Positions 1 through 7,593 of a stretch of DNA of 53,365 bases are shown here, one piece after another. The translations under genes and the position numbers were made by a program. The notes beneath the pieces were generated by a model. The model made no database searches. It was not told where the DNA came from and saw only the letters and a list, made by a program, of their open reading frames with translations. The first letter of the stretch is position 1. Every line of letters starts with the position of its first letter. Source of the DNA: Lachnospiraceae bacterium (GTDB taxonomy: Bacteria > Bacillota > Clostridia > Lachnospirales > Lachnospiraceae); NCBI GenBank assembly GCA_029227035.1, contig JAQXZD010000118.1, positions 1 through 53,365 of the forward strand, written 5' to 3'.

Positions 1-228
1 ACCGTTGAGAAGGCAAAAGAGTACATCACTCGTGCAGGCGGTACTGTTACAGAAGTGGAAGAATGGGGTAAGAAGAAGTTAGCTTACGACGTTCAGAAGA
101 TGAGCGAAGCTTTCTACTATTTCATCCAGTTCGACGCTGCATCAGATGCTCCGGCAAAGCTTGAGCAGGATGTTCGTATCATGGACAATGTTCTTCGTTT
201 CTTATGCGTTAGAAAAGACGAGCAGTAG
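1..228 (+). CDS. rpsF: Ribosomal protein S6, C-terminal part (partial at window start)
   Basis: This is the end of the small-subunit protein S6, which binds 16S rRNA together with S18. The visible 75 residues include the family stretch EEWGKKKLAYDVQKMSEAFY and finish with an R-F-L-C-V-R-K tail close to the stop at 226-228. The start lies upstream of the window. It is followed after 21 bases by ssb and then rpsR, the conserved bacterial rpsF-ssb-rpsR order, so these three are one transcription unit that ends at the hairpin at 978-1005. Identification is from sequence pattern and gene order together. Confidence 0.95.
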   Translation, partial: TVEKAKEYITRAGGTVTEVEEWGKKKLAYDVQKMSEAFYYFIQFDAASDAPAKLEQDVRIMDNVLRFLCVRKDEQ

Positions 229-249
229 TATAAGAAAGTAGGAGATTGG

Positions 250-684
250 ATGAATAAAGTTATACTTATGGGTAGATTAACCAGAGACGCAGAAGTCCGT
301 TACTCTCAGGGAGAGAGTTCTACCGCGATTGCAAGATTTACGCTTGCAGTTGACCGTCGGTTTCGTCGTGACAATGATGAGCAGACAGCGGATTTCATTA
401 GCTGTGTAGCATTCAATAAGACAGCAGAGTTTCTGGAGAGATTCGGTCGTAAAGGAACGAAATTTGTTCTGGAGGGGCGGATACAGACAGGCAGCTATAC
501 CAACAAGGAAGGACAGCGCGTATATACAACGGATGTTGTGGCAGAGAGCGTAGAGTTTGCGGAGAGTAAGAATGCTGCAAATGCAGGCGCTGATTTTGCC
601 AATGCGCCGGCACCGAGTGGAGCAGCCGGAGATGGATTCATGAATATTCCGGACGGAATAGAGGAAGAATTACCATTTAATTAG
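250..684 (+). CDS. ssb: Single-stranded DNA-binding protein
   Basis: A 144-residue SSB that coats single-stranded DNA during replication and repair. It opens with the family signature MNKVILMGRLTRDAEVRY and keeps the OB-fold core (FTLAVDRRF, FISCVAFNKTAEF, EGRIQTGSY, YTTDVVAE). A flexible Ala/Gly/Pro linker leads to the acidic tip ending in EELPFN, matching the D-D-x-P-F-type C-terminal tail that recruits partner proteins. The ribosome binding site is AGGAG just ahead of the ATG at 250. Its place between rpsF and rpsR is standard. Confidence 0.97.
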   Translation: MNKVILMGRLTRDAEVRYSQGESSTAIARFTLAVDRRFRRDNDEQTADFISCVAFNKTAEFLERFGRKGTKFVLEGRIQTGSYTNKEGQRVYTTDVVAESVEFAESKNAANAGADFANAPAPSGAAGDGFMNIPDGIEEELPFN

Positions 685-702
685 AATAAGGAGGCAGCTA
701 TC

Positions 703-963
703 ATGGCTTACAATAAGACTGATCGTGAAGGATCTTCCATGAAGAGAAGACCAATGCGCAGAAGAAAAAAAGTATGTGTATTCTGTGGCAAAGATAATGT
801 AATTGATTACAAAGATATCAACAAGTTAAAGAGATACATCTCTGAGAGAGGAAAGATTCTTCCTCGTCGTATCACAGGAAACTGTGCAAAGCATCAGAGA
901 GCTCTTACTGTTGCAATCAAGAGAGCGCGTCATCTTGCAATGATGCCGTATGTATGTGAATAA
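703..963 (+). CDS. rpsR: Ribosomal protein S18
   Basis: An 86-residue S18, partner of S6 on the 30S platform. It has a basic N-terminus ([10 protein letters not shown]), the stretch VCVFCGKDN, and the conserved core [21 protein letters not shown] followed by TGNCAKHQR and a basic C-terminal helix. AAGGAGG lies just upstream of the ATG at 703. It is the last gene of the operon; a hairpin terminator follows the stop within 20 bases. Confidence 0.97.
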   Translation: MAYNKTDREGSSMKRRPMRRRKKVCVFCGKDNVIDYKDINKLKRYISERGKILPRRITGNCAKHQRALTVAIKRARHLAMMPYVCE

Positions 964-977
964 AGATACGCAAACGA

Positions 978-1005
978 ACAGCCTGGCTTTTGTCAGGCTG
1001 TTTTT
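978..1005 (+). terminator. Intrinsic terminator of the rpsF-ssb-rpsR operon
   Basis: Perfect 8-bp inverted repeat ACAGCCTG / CAGGCTGT (978-985 and 994-1001) with an 8-base loop, running into TTTTT. It sits 15 bases after the rpsR stop. Confidence 0.9.
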
Positions 1006-1021
1006 ATTCGAATTATTCAAT

Positions 1022-2185
1022 TTATAGCATATCTTGTAACATAAAACCGACACTGATCTGCAGGCGGTTATTCAGGGAGGACAGATCCATGTCCAGAAGC
1101 TCGGAAGCCTTGTTCAGCTTATAGTTGATGGTATTGCGATGCACGAACAATTCGTCGGCAGTTTCTTTGACACTTCCGTTGTGGTTCAGATAGCAGCGGA
1201 GTACAATCGCAAGATCCGAATCATTTTTTTCATCATATTCCACCAGAGGACGAATCGTTTTATTATAGTATTCCACCATAATATCTTTATCTTCAATTCC
1301 CAAAAGCAGTTTATAGATACCCATATCGGAATAGAAAATCAGGGAAGATTCAATTTTTCCTTTTTCCTGCAATTTCTGAATTGCTTTTGCCTGGCGATAG
1401 CTCTTATAAACGCAACGAATACTTCTGGTGAGCTTTCCGCAGCCCATTGTGATGGTTTCACCGGAGGCAAGGGAGGAAAGCGCATGATTATGAATATAAT
1501 CAATGAATTCATGAAGCTGTTCTTCGGAATAATTTCCGGTTACAATAAGAAGCTCCGTTTCTCTGGAAAAAACGGCAAAATTTTTGTATTTATGTCTGGC
1601 ATAGTTATCGATGCTGGAAGAGAACTGCTCCAGACGCAGCGGAAGGTTGGTGGAGCAATGCTCAAGCTGCATGACACAGACGGAATACTTCCAGTTCATA
1701 TGAAATCCCTGCTGGGACAGCGGAACAATATATAATTCTTCCTGCTTTGGAAAGAAGATGGAATTCTTGAATGCGGCAGCAGTTTCCAATGCGCGCTGGT
1801 CATCCTTTGTAATGGTATAACAGAAGATACGCATAACTTCCGCCAGATGAATTTTCCACGGAATAACAAAAAGCGGAAAGGAATGTTCATTGCAGAAATC
1901 AATGACTTCCTGCGGAACAGACTCGATAAAAGGTCCGATGTTGACAACCATGCCGGAAGCATTTCCACTCTGGATATGTTCCACCAGACTTAAAAGACTT
2001 GTGCTGTTATTCAGTCCCACACCTGTCGTAAAGGCAATTTCGCCGCCCTGCAAAAAGTCGGTAGCCTCGGTGGTTTCTATCATATGTACCCAGCTTACCA
2101 GATTGTGAATTCCCTGTTCACCGGCAATAATTGTCACATCCATATGTGCCACTTTTTCAATTAATCTTTGTAATTCTACAGCCAT
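1022..2185 (-). CDS. PucR/CdaR-family transcriptional regulator of the pyrimidine catabolic locus
   Basis: A 387-residue regulator. The N-terminal ~120 residues match the PucR-type sensor domain (an IIAGEQGI stretch, then FLQGGEIAFTTGVGL). The last ~65 residues form the PucR-type helix-turn-helix (RCYLNHNGSVKETADELFVH, RNTINYKLNKA). The middle resembles the GGDEF-like CdaR region. The start chosen is the ATG at 2185 because GAGGTG is correctly spaced there; a TTG 12 bases further upstream would overlap that site. It is divergent from the aminotransferase gene, and two palindromes of one type sit ahead of the two main catabolic promoters, so it is the natural candidate for binding them. The effector is unknown; a pyrimidine or pathway intermediate is inferred from context. 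Confidence 0.85.
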   Translation of the reverse strand: MAVELQRLIEKVAHMDVTIIAGEQGIHNLVSWVHMIETTEATDFLQGGEIAFTTGVGLNNSTSLLSLVEHIQSGNASGMVVNIGPFIESVPQEVIDFCNEHSFPLFVIPWKIHLAEVMRIFCYTITKDDQRALETAAAFKNSIFFPKQEELYIVPLSQQGFHMNWKYSVCVMQLEHCSTNLPLRLEQFSSSIDNYARHKYKNFAVFSRETELLIVTGNYSEEQLHEFIDYIHNHALSSLASGETITMGCGKLTRSIRCVYKSYRQAKAIQKLQEKGKIESSLIFYSDMGIYKLLLGIEDKDIMVEYYNKTIRPLVEYDEKNDSDLAIVLRCYLNHNGSVKETADELFVHRNTINYKLNKASELLDMDLSSLNNRLQISVGFMLQDML

Positions 2186-2210
2186 ACTGCACCTCAATTC
2201 TTTCTAAACG

Positions 2211-2247
2211 AAAAAGGGCAATGGGGCTCCTTTTGGGCCTCATTGCC
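2211..2247 (-). terminator. Leader hairpin with U-run upstream of the PucR-type regulator
   Basis: On the minus strand GGCAATG (2247-2241) pairs with CATTGCC (2223-2217). An inner GGC/GCC stem lies around an AAAA-containing loop, and CTTTTT follows immediately (2216-2211). It begins about 5 bases after the predicted transcript start and lies 26 bases before the regulator start codon. It could be an attenuator, or a 5'-end stabilising hairpin; the inner stem has mismatches. Confidence 0.5.
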
Positions 2248-2258
2248 TTAACTACTTT

Positions 2259-2264
2259 ATTATA
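2259..2264 (-). promoter_or_regulatory. Probable -10 element for the PucR-type regulator
   Basis: A perfect TATAAT on the minus strand, about 74 bases ahead of the regulator start. No convincing -35 is seen at the usual distance, which would fit an activated promoter. A TCGTGC half-site like those in the nearby operators overlaps this element (2270-2265), which hints at autoregulation. Confidence 0.45.
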
Positions 2265-2300
2265 GCACGAAAATAAAAGAGAGTATAGAGATTTTTTAAT

Positions 2301-2328
2301 TTGTGCTATGGCACAATCAAATTTGGGC
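2301..2328 (+). promoter_or_regulatory. Putative operator upstream of the aminotransferase gene
   Basis: TTGTGC-TATG-GCACAA (2301-2316) is a perfect 6-bp inverted repeat with a 4-bp spacer. A further TTGGGC half-site starts at 2323, 22 bp after the first half-site. The palindrome centre lies about 52 bp before the -10 of the promoter at 2338-2365, a typical activator position. The same layout recurs at 4922-4949. Confidence 0.65.
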
Positions 2329-2337
2329 GCAGATTTA

Positions 2338-2365
2338 TTGTATTGTTTTTTCGAGAGATTATAAT
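2338..2365 (+). promoter_or_regulatory. Probable promoter of the aminotransferase-dehydrogenase pair
   Basis: A weak -35 TTGTAT (2338-2343), 16-bp spacing, and a perfect -10 TATAAT (2360-2365). The predicted start near 2372 leaves a leader of about 30 bases with AAAGGAAGG ahead of the ATG at 2402. Confidence 0.6.
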
Positions 2366-2401
2366 GGGGAATATCAAAAAGGGAAAGGAAGGATGATAAA
2401 T

Positions 2402-3727
2402 ATGACATCACAAGAAATAAAAGAGAACGCAAAGAAGTATGTACTTCAGTCCTGGAGTAAGCAGGGAAATTTGAATCCGATACCGGTTGAAAAGGCAGAG
2501 GGAATTTATTTTTACGACTATGACGGAAACCGTTACACGGATATGTCATCACAGCTTGTAAATTTAAATGTAGGTTTTGGTAATCAGGATATTGCAGATG
2601 CCATCAAGGCACAGGTTGACAAGTATTGTTTTGTCGGACCGTCTTATGCGGCTGAGTCCCGCGTGGAGCTGGCAAAGATGATTGTAGATTTGCTTCCGGA
2701 TAATTTCGGAAAGGTATTTTTTACAAATGCCGGTGCAGATGCCAATGAGAACGCAATCAAGATTGCAAGAATGTATACCGGAAGAAAGAAGATTTTCAGC
2801 CGTTACAGAAGCTATCATGGTTCTTCCTTCGGAGCAGGTAATCTGACAGGAGAGCCGAGAAGATATCCGCTGGAGCCGGGAATTCCGGGATTTGTAAAAT
2901 TCTTTGATCCATATATTTACCGTGAGCCGATTAACTTTGCATCAGAGGAAGAGGCAACCAATTATTATCTCACAAAGCTGAGAGAGCAGATTATATACGA
3001 AGGACCGGATCAGGTAGCTGCAATCGTAATGGAGACAATTACCGGATCAAACGGTATCATTATTCCACCGAAGGGATATCTGCCGGGAGTCCGTAAGATT
3101 TGTGATGAGTTCGGAATTGTCATGATTTGTGACGAAGTTATGGCAGGCTGGGGAAGAACCGGAAAGATGTTCGCTTTTGAGAACTTCGACGTAAAGCCGG
3201 ATCTTGTAACCTTTGCAAAAGGTGTTACCTGTGGATATGTTCAGCTTGGCGGTGTAGCTGTCAGCAGTGAGATTGCATCATACTTTGATGATCATGTTCT
3301 TTCCTGCGGCTTGACCTACAGTGGACATCCGCTCGCATGTGCAGCAGGTGTTGCCTGTGTAAACTACTACTCCAAGGCAAACATTCTGGACAATGTCAAC
3401 AAGGTTGGCAAAGTGCTGGGCGAGGAGCTGGAGACTTTGAAAGAAAAGCATGCCTGCGTCGGTGATGTCCGTTACATAGGACTGTTCTCCTGTGTTGAGC
3501 TTGTCAAGGATAAGGCAACGAAGGAGCCGATGGTATCTTACGGCAAGGATCCGGACGGAGTCATGGGTAAGATTGTCGGAATGCTCAAGGAGCGCAAGTT
3601 TATGACATACTCTCATGAGAATATGATTTTCGTCTGTCCGCCGCTTATCATTACAGAGGAGCAGTTAAAAGAAGAGATGGCAAAAATGGACGAAGTACTT
3701 GGCATTGTGGATAAAGAATTTCTTTAA
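2402..3727 (+). CDS. pydD: Class III PLP aminotransferase, probable beta-alanine aminotransferase
   Basis: A 441-residue cytosolic fold-type I aminotransferase. Seen: the PLP phosphate-contacting region FTNAGADANENAIKIAR, the stretch MICDEVMAGWGRTGKMF with the cofactor-binding Asp, and the Schiff-base Lys in LVTFAKGV. The ATG at 2402 is preferred over an ATG 9 bases upstream because AAAGGAAGG is well spaced only for the former. It is followed closely by an iron-type alcohol dehydrogenase. In extended reductive pyrimidine pathways this pair converts beta-alanine to malonate semialdehyde and then 3-hydroxypropionate. Similar enzyme pairs act on taurine, but the neighbouring dihydropyrimidinase, PreA and amidohydrolase genes favour beta-alanine. 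The substrate is inferred. Confidence 0.8.
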   Translation: MTSQEIKENAKKYVLQSWSKQGNLNPIPVEKAEGIYFYDYDGNRYTDMSSQLVNLNVGFGNQDIADAIKAQVDKYCFVGPSYAAESRVELAKMIVDLLPDNFGKVFFTNAGADANENAIKIARMYTGRKKIFSRYRSYHGSSFGAGNLTGEPRRYPLEPGIPGFVKFFDPYIYREPINFASEEEATNYYLTKLREQIIYEGPDQVAAIVMETITGSNGIIIPPKGYLPGVRKICDEFGIVMICDEVMAGWGRTGKMFAFENFDVKPDLVTFAKGVTCGYVQLGGVAVSSEIASYFDDHVLSCGLTYSGHPLACAAGVACVNYYSKANILDNVNKVGKVLGEELETLKEKHACVGDVRYIGLFSCVELVKDKATKEPMVSYGKDPDGVMGKIVGMLKERKFMTYSHENMIFVCPPLIITEEQLKEEMAKMDEVLGIVDKEFL

Positions 3728-3765
3728 TCAAAAAGTGTGGACAACAGGGGAAGGAAGTGATTAGA

Positions 3766-4920
3766 ATGGCACATTTTGCAATACCTTCGCACATATTGGT
3801 CGGAAAGGATGCCCTTTCCTCAGCGGGGACTTATTTGAAATCATATGGAAACCGTGCATGTATCGTAACAGGTAAGCATGTGGGAAAATCACCTATGATG
3901 GATAAATTGAAGAAGACTTTGGAGAAAGAGCATATTGCTTATTATGTCTTCGACGGTATTACCGGAGAACCAACCGATAAAATGATAGAGGAAGGGCTTG
4001 CGGCATACAAATCGGCAAATTGCCAGTTTGTCATTGGAATCGGAGGAGGAAGTCCTCTGGATTCCGCAAAAGCGATTGCTGCAATGGCAGTAAATGAAGG
4101 AAAGATTGCTGATTATAATGGAAAGGAAATTACTGGAAAGGTTCCGGGAATCGTTGCAATTCCAACTACTTCCGGAACAGGCTCCGAGGCAACCAAATTC
4201 ACCATTATTACGGATCAGGAAAAAGACATTAAGATGCTTCTGAAAGGAGATTGTCTGGTACCGGATCTGGCAATCGTGGATCCGGATTTTACCATGGATA
4301 TGCCAAAGAGTGTGACAGCAGCAACAGGACTTGATGCGCTGACACATGCGGTGGAGGCTTATACTTCCAAGAAGGCATTTTCCATGACGGATATCTATGC
4401 CATCTCTGCGGTAAAGCGGATTATGAAGTATCTGCCAAGAGCTTATCAGAACGGTTATGATGCCACAGCGAGGGAAGAGATGTCGCTTGCGGCACTGGAA
4501 GCCGGTATCTGTATCAATAATTCCAGCGTAACGATTGTGCATGGAATGAGCCGGCCAATCGGAGCATTGTTCCATGTACCGCACGGAATGAGCAATGCGA
4601 TGCTTTTGAAGGAATGTCTGGGATTTGCACTGGACGGAGCCTACGATCGTTTTGCGGACCTTGCAAGGGCAATCGGGGCAGCCACCGAAAGTGACAGCGA
4701 CGAGCTGGCAGCGAAGGCATTACTTGTAGAGATTGAAAAGCTCTGCAAAATATGCGAGATTCCGACATTGCGTGAATACGGAATCAAAGAAGAGGACTTT
4801 ATGCCGGTTGTTGAGAAGATGGCAGAGGATGCAGTTGCATCCGGAAGTCCCGGAAATACAAGGAAAACTGTTACAAAAGAAGATTGTGTTGCAATCTACC
4901 ATAGAATCTACGAATCGTGA
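3766..4920 (+). CDS. pydE: Iron-containing alcohol dehydrogenase, probable malonate semialdehyde reductase
   Basis: A 384-residue NAD(P)-dependent group III dehydrogenase. Visible motifs are GIGGGSPLDSAKAIA (nucleotide binding), PTTSGTGSEAT, GLDALTHAVEAY, and HGMSRPIGALFHVPHG, which supply the Asp/His metal ligands of the family. The ATG at 3766 has AAGGAA 9 bases ahead; a GTG 9 bases upstream overlaps that site. It forms one unit with the preceding aminotransferase. The inferred role is reduction of malonate semialdehyde to 3-hydroxypropionate, which clears the aldehyde and regenerates oxidised cofactor. Confidence 0.8.
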   Translation: MAHFAIPSHILVGKDALSSAGTYLKSYGNRACIVTGKHVGKSPMMDKLKKTLEKEHIAYYVFDGITGEPTDKMIEEGLAAYKSANCQFVIGIGGGSPLDSAKAIAAMAVNEGKIADYNGKEITGKVPGIVAIPTTSGTGSEATKFTIITDQEKDIKMLLKGDCLVPDLAIVDPDFTMDMPKSVTAATGLDALTHAVEAYTSKKAFSMTDIYAISAVKRIMKYLPRAYQNGYDATAREEMSLAALEAGICINNSSVTIVHGMSRPIGALFHVPHGMSNAMLLKECLGFALDGAYDRFADLARAIGAATESDSDELAAKALLVEIEKLCKICEIPTLREYGIKEEDFMPVVEKMAEDAVASGSPGNTRKTVTKEDCVAIYHRIYES

Positions 4921-4921
4921 T

Positions 4922-4949
4922 TCGTGCCACAGCACAAACAGAATTGTGC
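4922..4949 (+). promoter_or_regulatory. Putative operator upstream of the ABC transporter operon
   Basis: TCGTGC-CACA-GCACAA (4922-4937) is the same palindrome type as at 2301 with one changed base. It is followed by a TTGTGC half-site at 4944-4949, again exactly 22 bp after the first half-site. The palindrome centre is about 52 bp upstream of the -10 at 4982. Confidence 0.65.
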
Positions 4950-4958
4950 TACGGAATA

Positions 4959-4987
4959 TTGAAAAACAAAATCGAAGAAACTATACT
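4959..4987 (+). promoter_or_regulatory. Promoter of the transporter-catabolic operon
   Basis: -35 TTGAAA (4959-4964), 17-bp spacer, -10 TATACT (4982-4987), predicted start near 4994. Genes from 5075 to 14056 all run the same way with short gaps, so this may be the promoter of a long operon. Confidence 0.65.
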
Positions 4988-5000
4988 TGTATCATAACGA

Positions 5001-5042
5001 AGCGGCAAAGGAGCCAATCAAGGAATCCTTTGCCGCTTTTTT
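5001..5042 (+). terminator. Strong intrinsic terminator at the very start of the transporter operon transcript
   Basis: A perfect 12-bp stem AGCGGCAAAGGA / TCCTTTGCCGCT (5001-5012 and 5026-5037) with a 13-base loop, then TTTTTT. It lies between the promoter at 4959-4987 and the first gene at 5075. Either it ends the upstream aminotransferase-dehydrogenase transcript, or it acts as an attenuator, or both. Confidence 0.85.
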
Positions 5043-5074
5043 AATTGGTGTAAAAAAGAACTGGAGGGAAAGAG

Positions 5075-5866
5075 ATGAGTGAATTGAAAGAAAGAGAAAT
5101 TGAAATAGAAATCAAGGATCTGGGAGTTACCTTTCAGGATAACGCCGGAAATGATGTTCAGGCACTTACCGGTGTCAATCTTGACATATATAAAGGAGAG
5201 TTCATTTCATTACTTGGACCTTCCGGATGCGGTAAAACAACATTGCTTCGATCCATCGCAGATCTGCAGGAGCCAACGGAAGGAACGGTTCGTATCAGCG
5301 GAATGACTCCGAAGGAGATACGTCTTCAGCAGAAGTTCGGATTCGTCTTTCAGCAGCCGGTATTGTTTGACTGGAGAACCGTAAAAAAGAATGTAGAGCT
5401 TCCGCTTGAGATTATGTACCAGTCCAAGGAAGAGCGTTCCAAGAGAGCAGATGAAATGCTGGAGATGGTTGGACTTAAGAATTTTGCAAACCATTTTCCA
5501 AAGCAGTTGAGCGGTGGTATGCAGCAGAGAGTAAACATTGCGAGAGCTTTTGGAATCCGTCCGGAGATTCTCCTGATGGATGAGCCGTTCTCAGCATTGG
5601 ATGAGTTCACCAAAGAGAAGCTGCATGAGGATTTGCTTCGTATATGGAGACAGACAAACAAGACCGTAGTATTCGTTACCCATAATATTCAGGAGGCGGT
5701 GTTCCTTTCAGACAGAATCTGTGTATTATCACCGCATCCGGGAAGATTATCTGCAGTTGTTGATGTTGATTTACCGAGACCAAGAACATTGGAGATGAAA
5801 GAAACACAGCACTTTAATGAGCTTGTTCTTAAAGTTCGCAACAGCTTTGAAGGGGGCAGTGTTTAA
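5075..5866 (+). CDS. ABC transporter ATPase subunit (nitrate/taurine/pyrimidine type)
   Basis: A 263-residue ATP-binding subunit. Seen in order: Walker A GPSGCGKTT, the Q-loop in FVFQQPVLFDW, signature LSGGMQQR, Walker B ILLMDEPFSALDE, and the switch His in VFVTHN. The family is the SsuB/TauB/ThiZ group that energises uptake of small organic molecules. GGAGGGAAAGAG precedes the ATG. Its stop overlaps the next start (TAATG), so it is translationally coupled to the first permease. Context suggests import of a pyrimidine or related base. Confidence 0.9.
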   Translation: MSELKEREIEIEIKDLGVTFQDNAGNDVQALTGVNLDIYKGEFISLLGPSGCGKTTLLRSIADLQEPTEGTVRISGMTPKEIRLQQKFGFVFQQPVLFDWRTVKKNVELPLEIMYQSKEERSKRADEMLEMVGLKNFANHFPKQLSGGMQQRVNIARAFGIRPEILLMDEPFSALDEFTKEKLHEDLLRIWRQTNKTVVFVTHNIQEAVFLSDRICVLSPHPGRLSAVVDVDLPRPRTLEMKETQHFNELVLKVRNSFEGGSV

Positions 5867-6705
5867 TGAAGAGAATAAATAAATTATTTGAAAAAAAATG
5901 GGCATCCACCCTTATGTGGATTATCCTTCTGATCGTCGCGTGGGAGATTGCAGCAACTGTTGTTGCGGCAACAAAGCGGACACCGGAGAATATCATGCCG
6001 CATCTGTATCAGATTCTTGCAGCAGCATTCTCCACAAAGCCGGTAGCTTCCGGAATGAGTGCAACGATGGTAGTGCTGACAAGTGCACGCGCCACAATCC
6101 TTCGTGCATTGTTAGGATTTCTGGTAGGAACAGGTATCGGTTTTCTGTTGGCACTGGTTATGAAAATGTCCGGTATTTGTGAGAAGATGCTTTTTCCGTA
6201 CCTGATGCTGATTCAGTTGATTCCGGTACTCGGACTTGCACCGATTATTTTCTCCATAACCGGAGATATCAATAAAAGCCGTGTTATCATTGCCGGAATC
6301 CTGAGTTTTTACCCGGTGGCAACCAATACACTGGCAGGATTTAAGTCCGTAGACAAAGATAAATACGATCTGATGTATACATATGCAGCAAAGAGACGGA
6401 CCATTTACACAAAAGTGTTGATCCCATCCGCGATTCCGTACTTTTTCACAGGAACCAAGATTGCAGCACCGATGGCAATTACAGCATCTATCCTTGTAGA
6501 TACCTTACAGGGTGATGGCGGATTAGGATGTATGCTTTCACAGTCGTTGAAGCATGCGATGTCCATATATGTATTCTGGTTGATAGTATTCTTTAGCGCA
6601 TTTATCGGTGTATTCAGCAGTTGCTTAATGACCTGGATAGAAAATCTGATTTCTCCGGAAAAAAGGGGACTTCGAAAAGCAGCGAAGATGAAGGGAGGAA
6701 ATTAG
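5866..6705 (+). CDS. ABC transporter permease subunit 1
   Basis: A 279-residue inner-membrane permease with about six hydrophobic segments. The cytoplasmic EAA-type loop that docks on the ATPase is visible (LMYTYAAKRRTIYTKVLIPS, then AIPYFFTG). It overlaps the ATPase gene by one base. A second, clearly different permease follows one base later, so the channel is probably a heterodimer. Confidence 0.88.
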   Translation: MKRINKLFEKKWASTLMWIILLIVAWEIAATVVAATKRTPENIMPHLYQILAAAFSTKPVASGMSATMVVLTSARATILRALLGFLVGTGIGFLLALVMKMSGICEKMLFPYLMLIQLIPVLGLAPIIFSITGDINKSRVIIAGILSFYPVATNTLAGFKSVDKDKYDLMYTYAAKRRTIYTKVLIPSAIPYFFTGTKIAAPMAITASILVDTLQGDGGLGCMLSQSLKHAMSIYVFWLIVFFSAFIGVFSSCLMTWIENLISPEKRGLRKAAKMKGGN

Positions 6706-6706
6706 T

Positions 6707-7546
6707 ATGGCACAGAAAAGAAAAAGACCGAAAAGTCTATACCGCCGGATGAAAGAAAATAAGAAAGTTCAGGCAGTTGCCACCGTACTTCTTCCGGTTC
6801 TGCTGGGTATAGTGATTTTATCACTCTGGCAGACACAGGTGCTTCATCATTGGTTTAAGACAGATACATTTACACTTCCCCTGCTGGACAGAATCGGAGT
6901 GATTATATCCGAGAATACAGGAAAGATTTGGGAGAACGTCGTAGCGACCATGACGGTTGCCATTATCGGACTTGTAGCAGGAAGCCTGCTTGGTTATGGA
7001 GTTGCCGTACTTGCGGCACTTTTCCCAAGGGCAGGAAAAGGAGGCTTAAGCGTTATCGGCGCATTTGCATCGATTCCGGTAGTCGCTCTGGCACCGGTTA
7101 TGAACAACTGGACCAAAGATGTTTCCAATGACGCAAGTACACGAAGCATGGTTGCAAAAATTCTGGTGGTTATGCTGATTGCAGCCGCAGACATGGGACT
7201 GAATGCATACAGAGGCCTGACGGAGCTTAAGCCTTATGCCAAAGACCTGATGGCAACTTACGCAGCAAAGAAACGGACAACTTTTGTGAAGCTTCAGCTT
7301 CCGAATTCCGTACCTTATATATTTGTAGCACTGAAAGTATCCGTACCGGCAAGTATCATGACGGCAATCGTAAGTGAGTACTTTGCTGAGTACATAACAG
7401 GAGTCGGACGACAGATTCGTGAGAATATCGTATTGTCGCAGTATTCGACAGCGTGGGCATACATTGCAACCGCCTGTCTCCTGGGCATCATATCTTATGT
7501 GGTGCTGATGATTGTACAGAGTATTCTTCTCCGAAGATATCACTAA
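6707..7546 (+). CDS. ABC transporter permease subunit 2
   Basis: A 279-residue permease starting with a basic stretch (KRKRPKSLYRR), then several membrane segments. The EAA-type loop reads DLMATYAAKKRTTFVKLQLP. AGGGAGGA lies just ahead of the ATG at 6707. It pairs with the preceding permease and feeds the binding protein that follows. Confidence 0.88.
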   Translation: MAQKRKRPKSLYRRMKENKKVQAVATVLLPVLLGIVILSLWQTQVLHHWFKTDTFTLPLLDRIGVIISENTGKIWENVVATMTVAIIGLVAGSLLGYGVAVLAALFPRAGKGGLSVIGAFASIPVVALAPVMNNWTKDVSNDASTRSMVAKILVVMLIAAADMGLNAYRGLTELKPYAKDLMATYAAKKRTTFVKLQLPNSVPYIFVALKVSVPASIMTAIVSEYFAEYITGVGRQIRENIVLSQYSTAWAYIATACLLGIISYVVLMIVQSILLRRYH

Positions 7547-7593
7547 CAGATATCCCGGATTGAATATATAGGTTAAAAAAGGAGGAAATGAGT

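Noticed and set aside
1139-1735. A 198-residue plus-strand frame opposite the PucR-type gene.
   Set aside because: It is antisense to a clear family member, lacks a ribosome binding site and shows no domain.
2402-4920. Taurine aminotransferase plus sulfoacetaldehyde reductase as the meaning of the aminotransferase/dehydrogenase pair.
   Set aside because: The same families are used for taurine, but the operator shared with the pyrimidine operon and the neighbouring enzymes make beta-alanine more likely; kept as an alternative.
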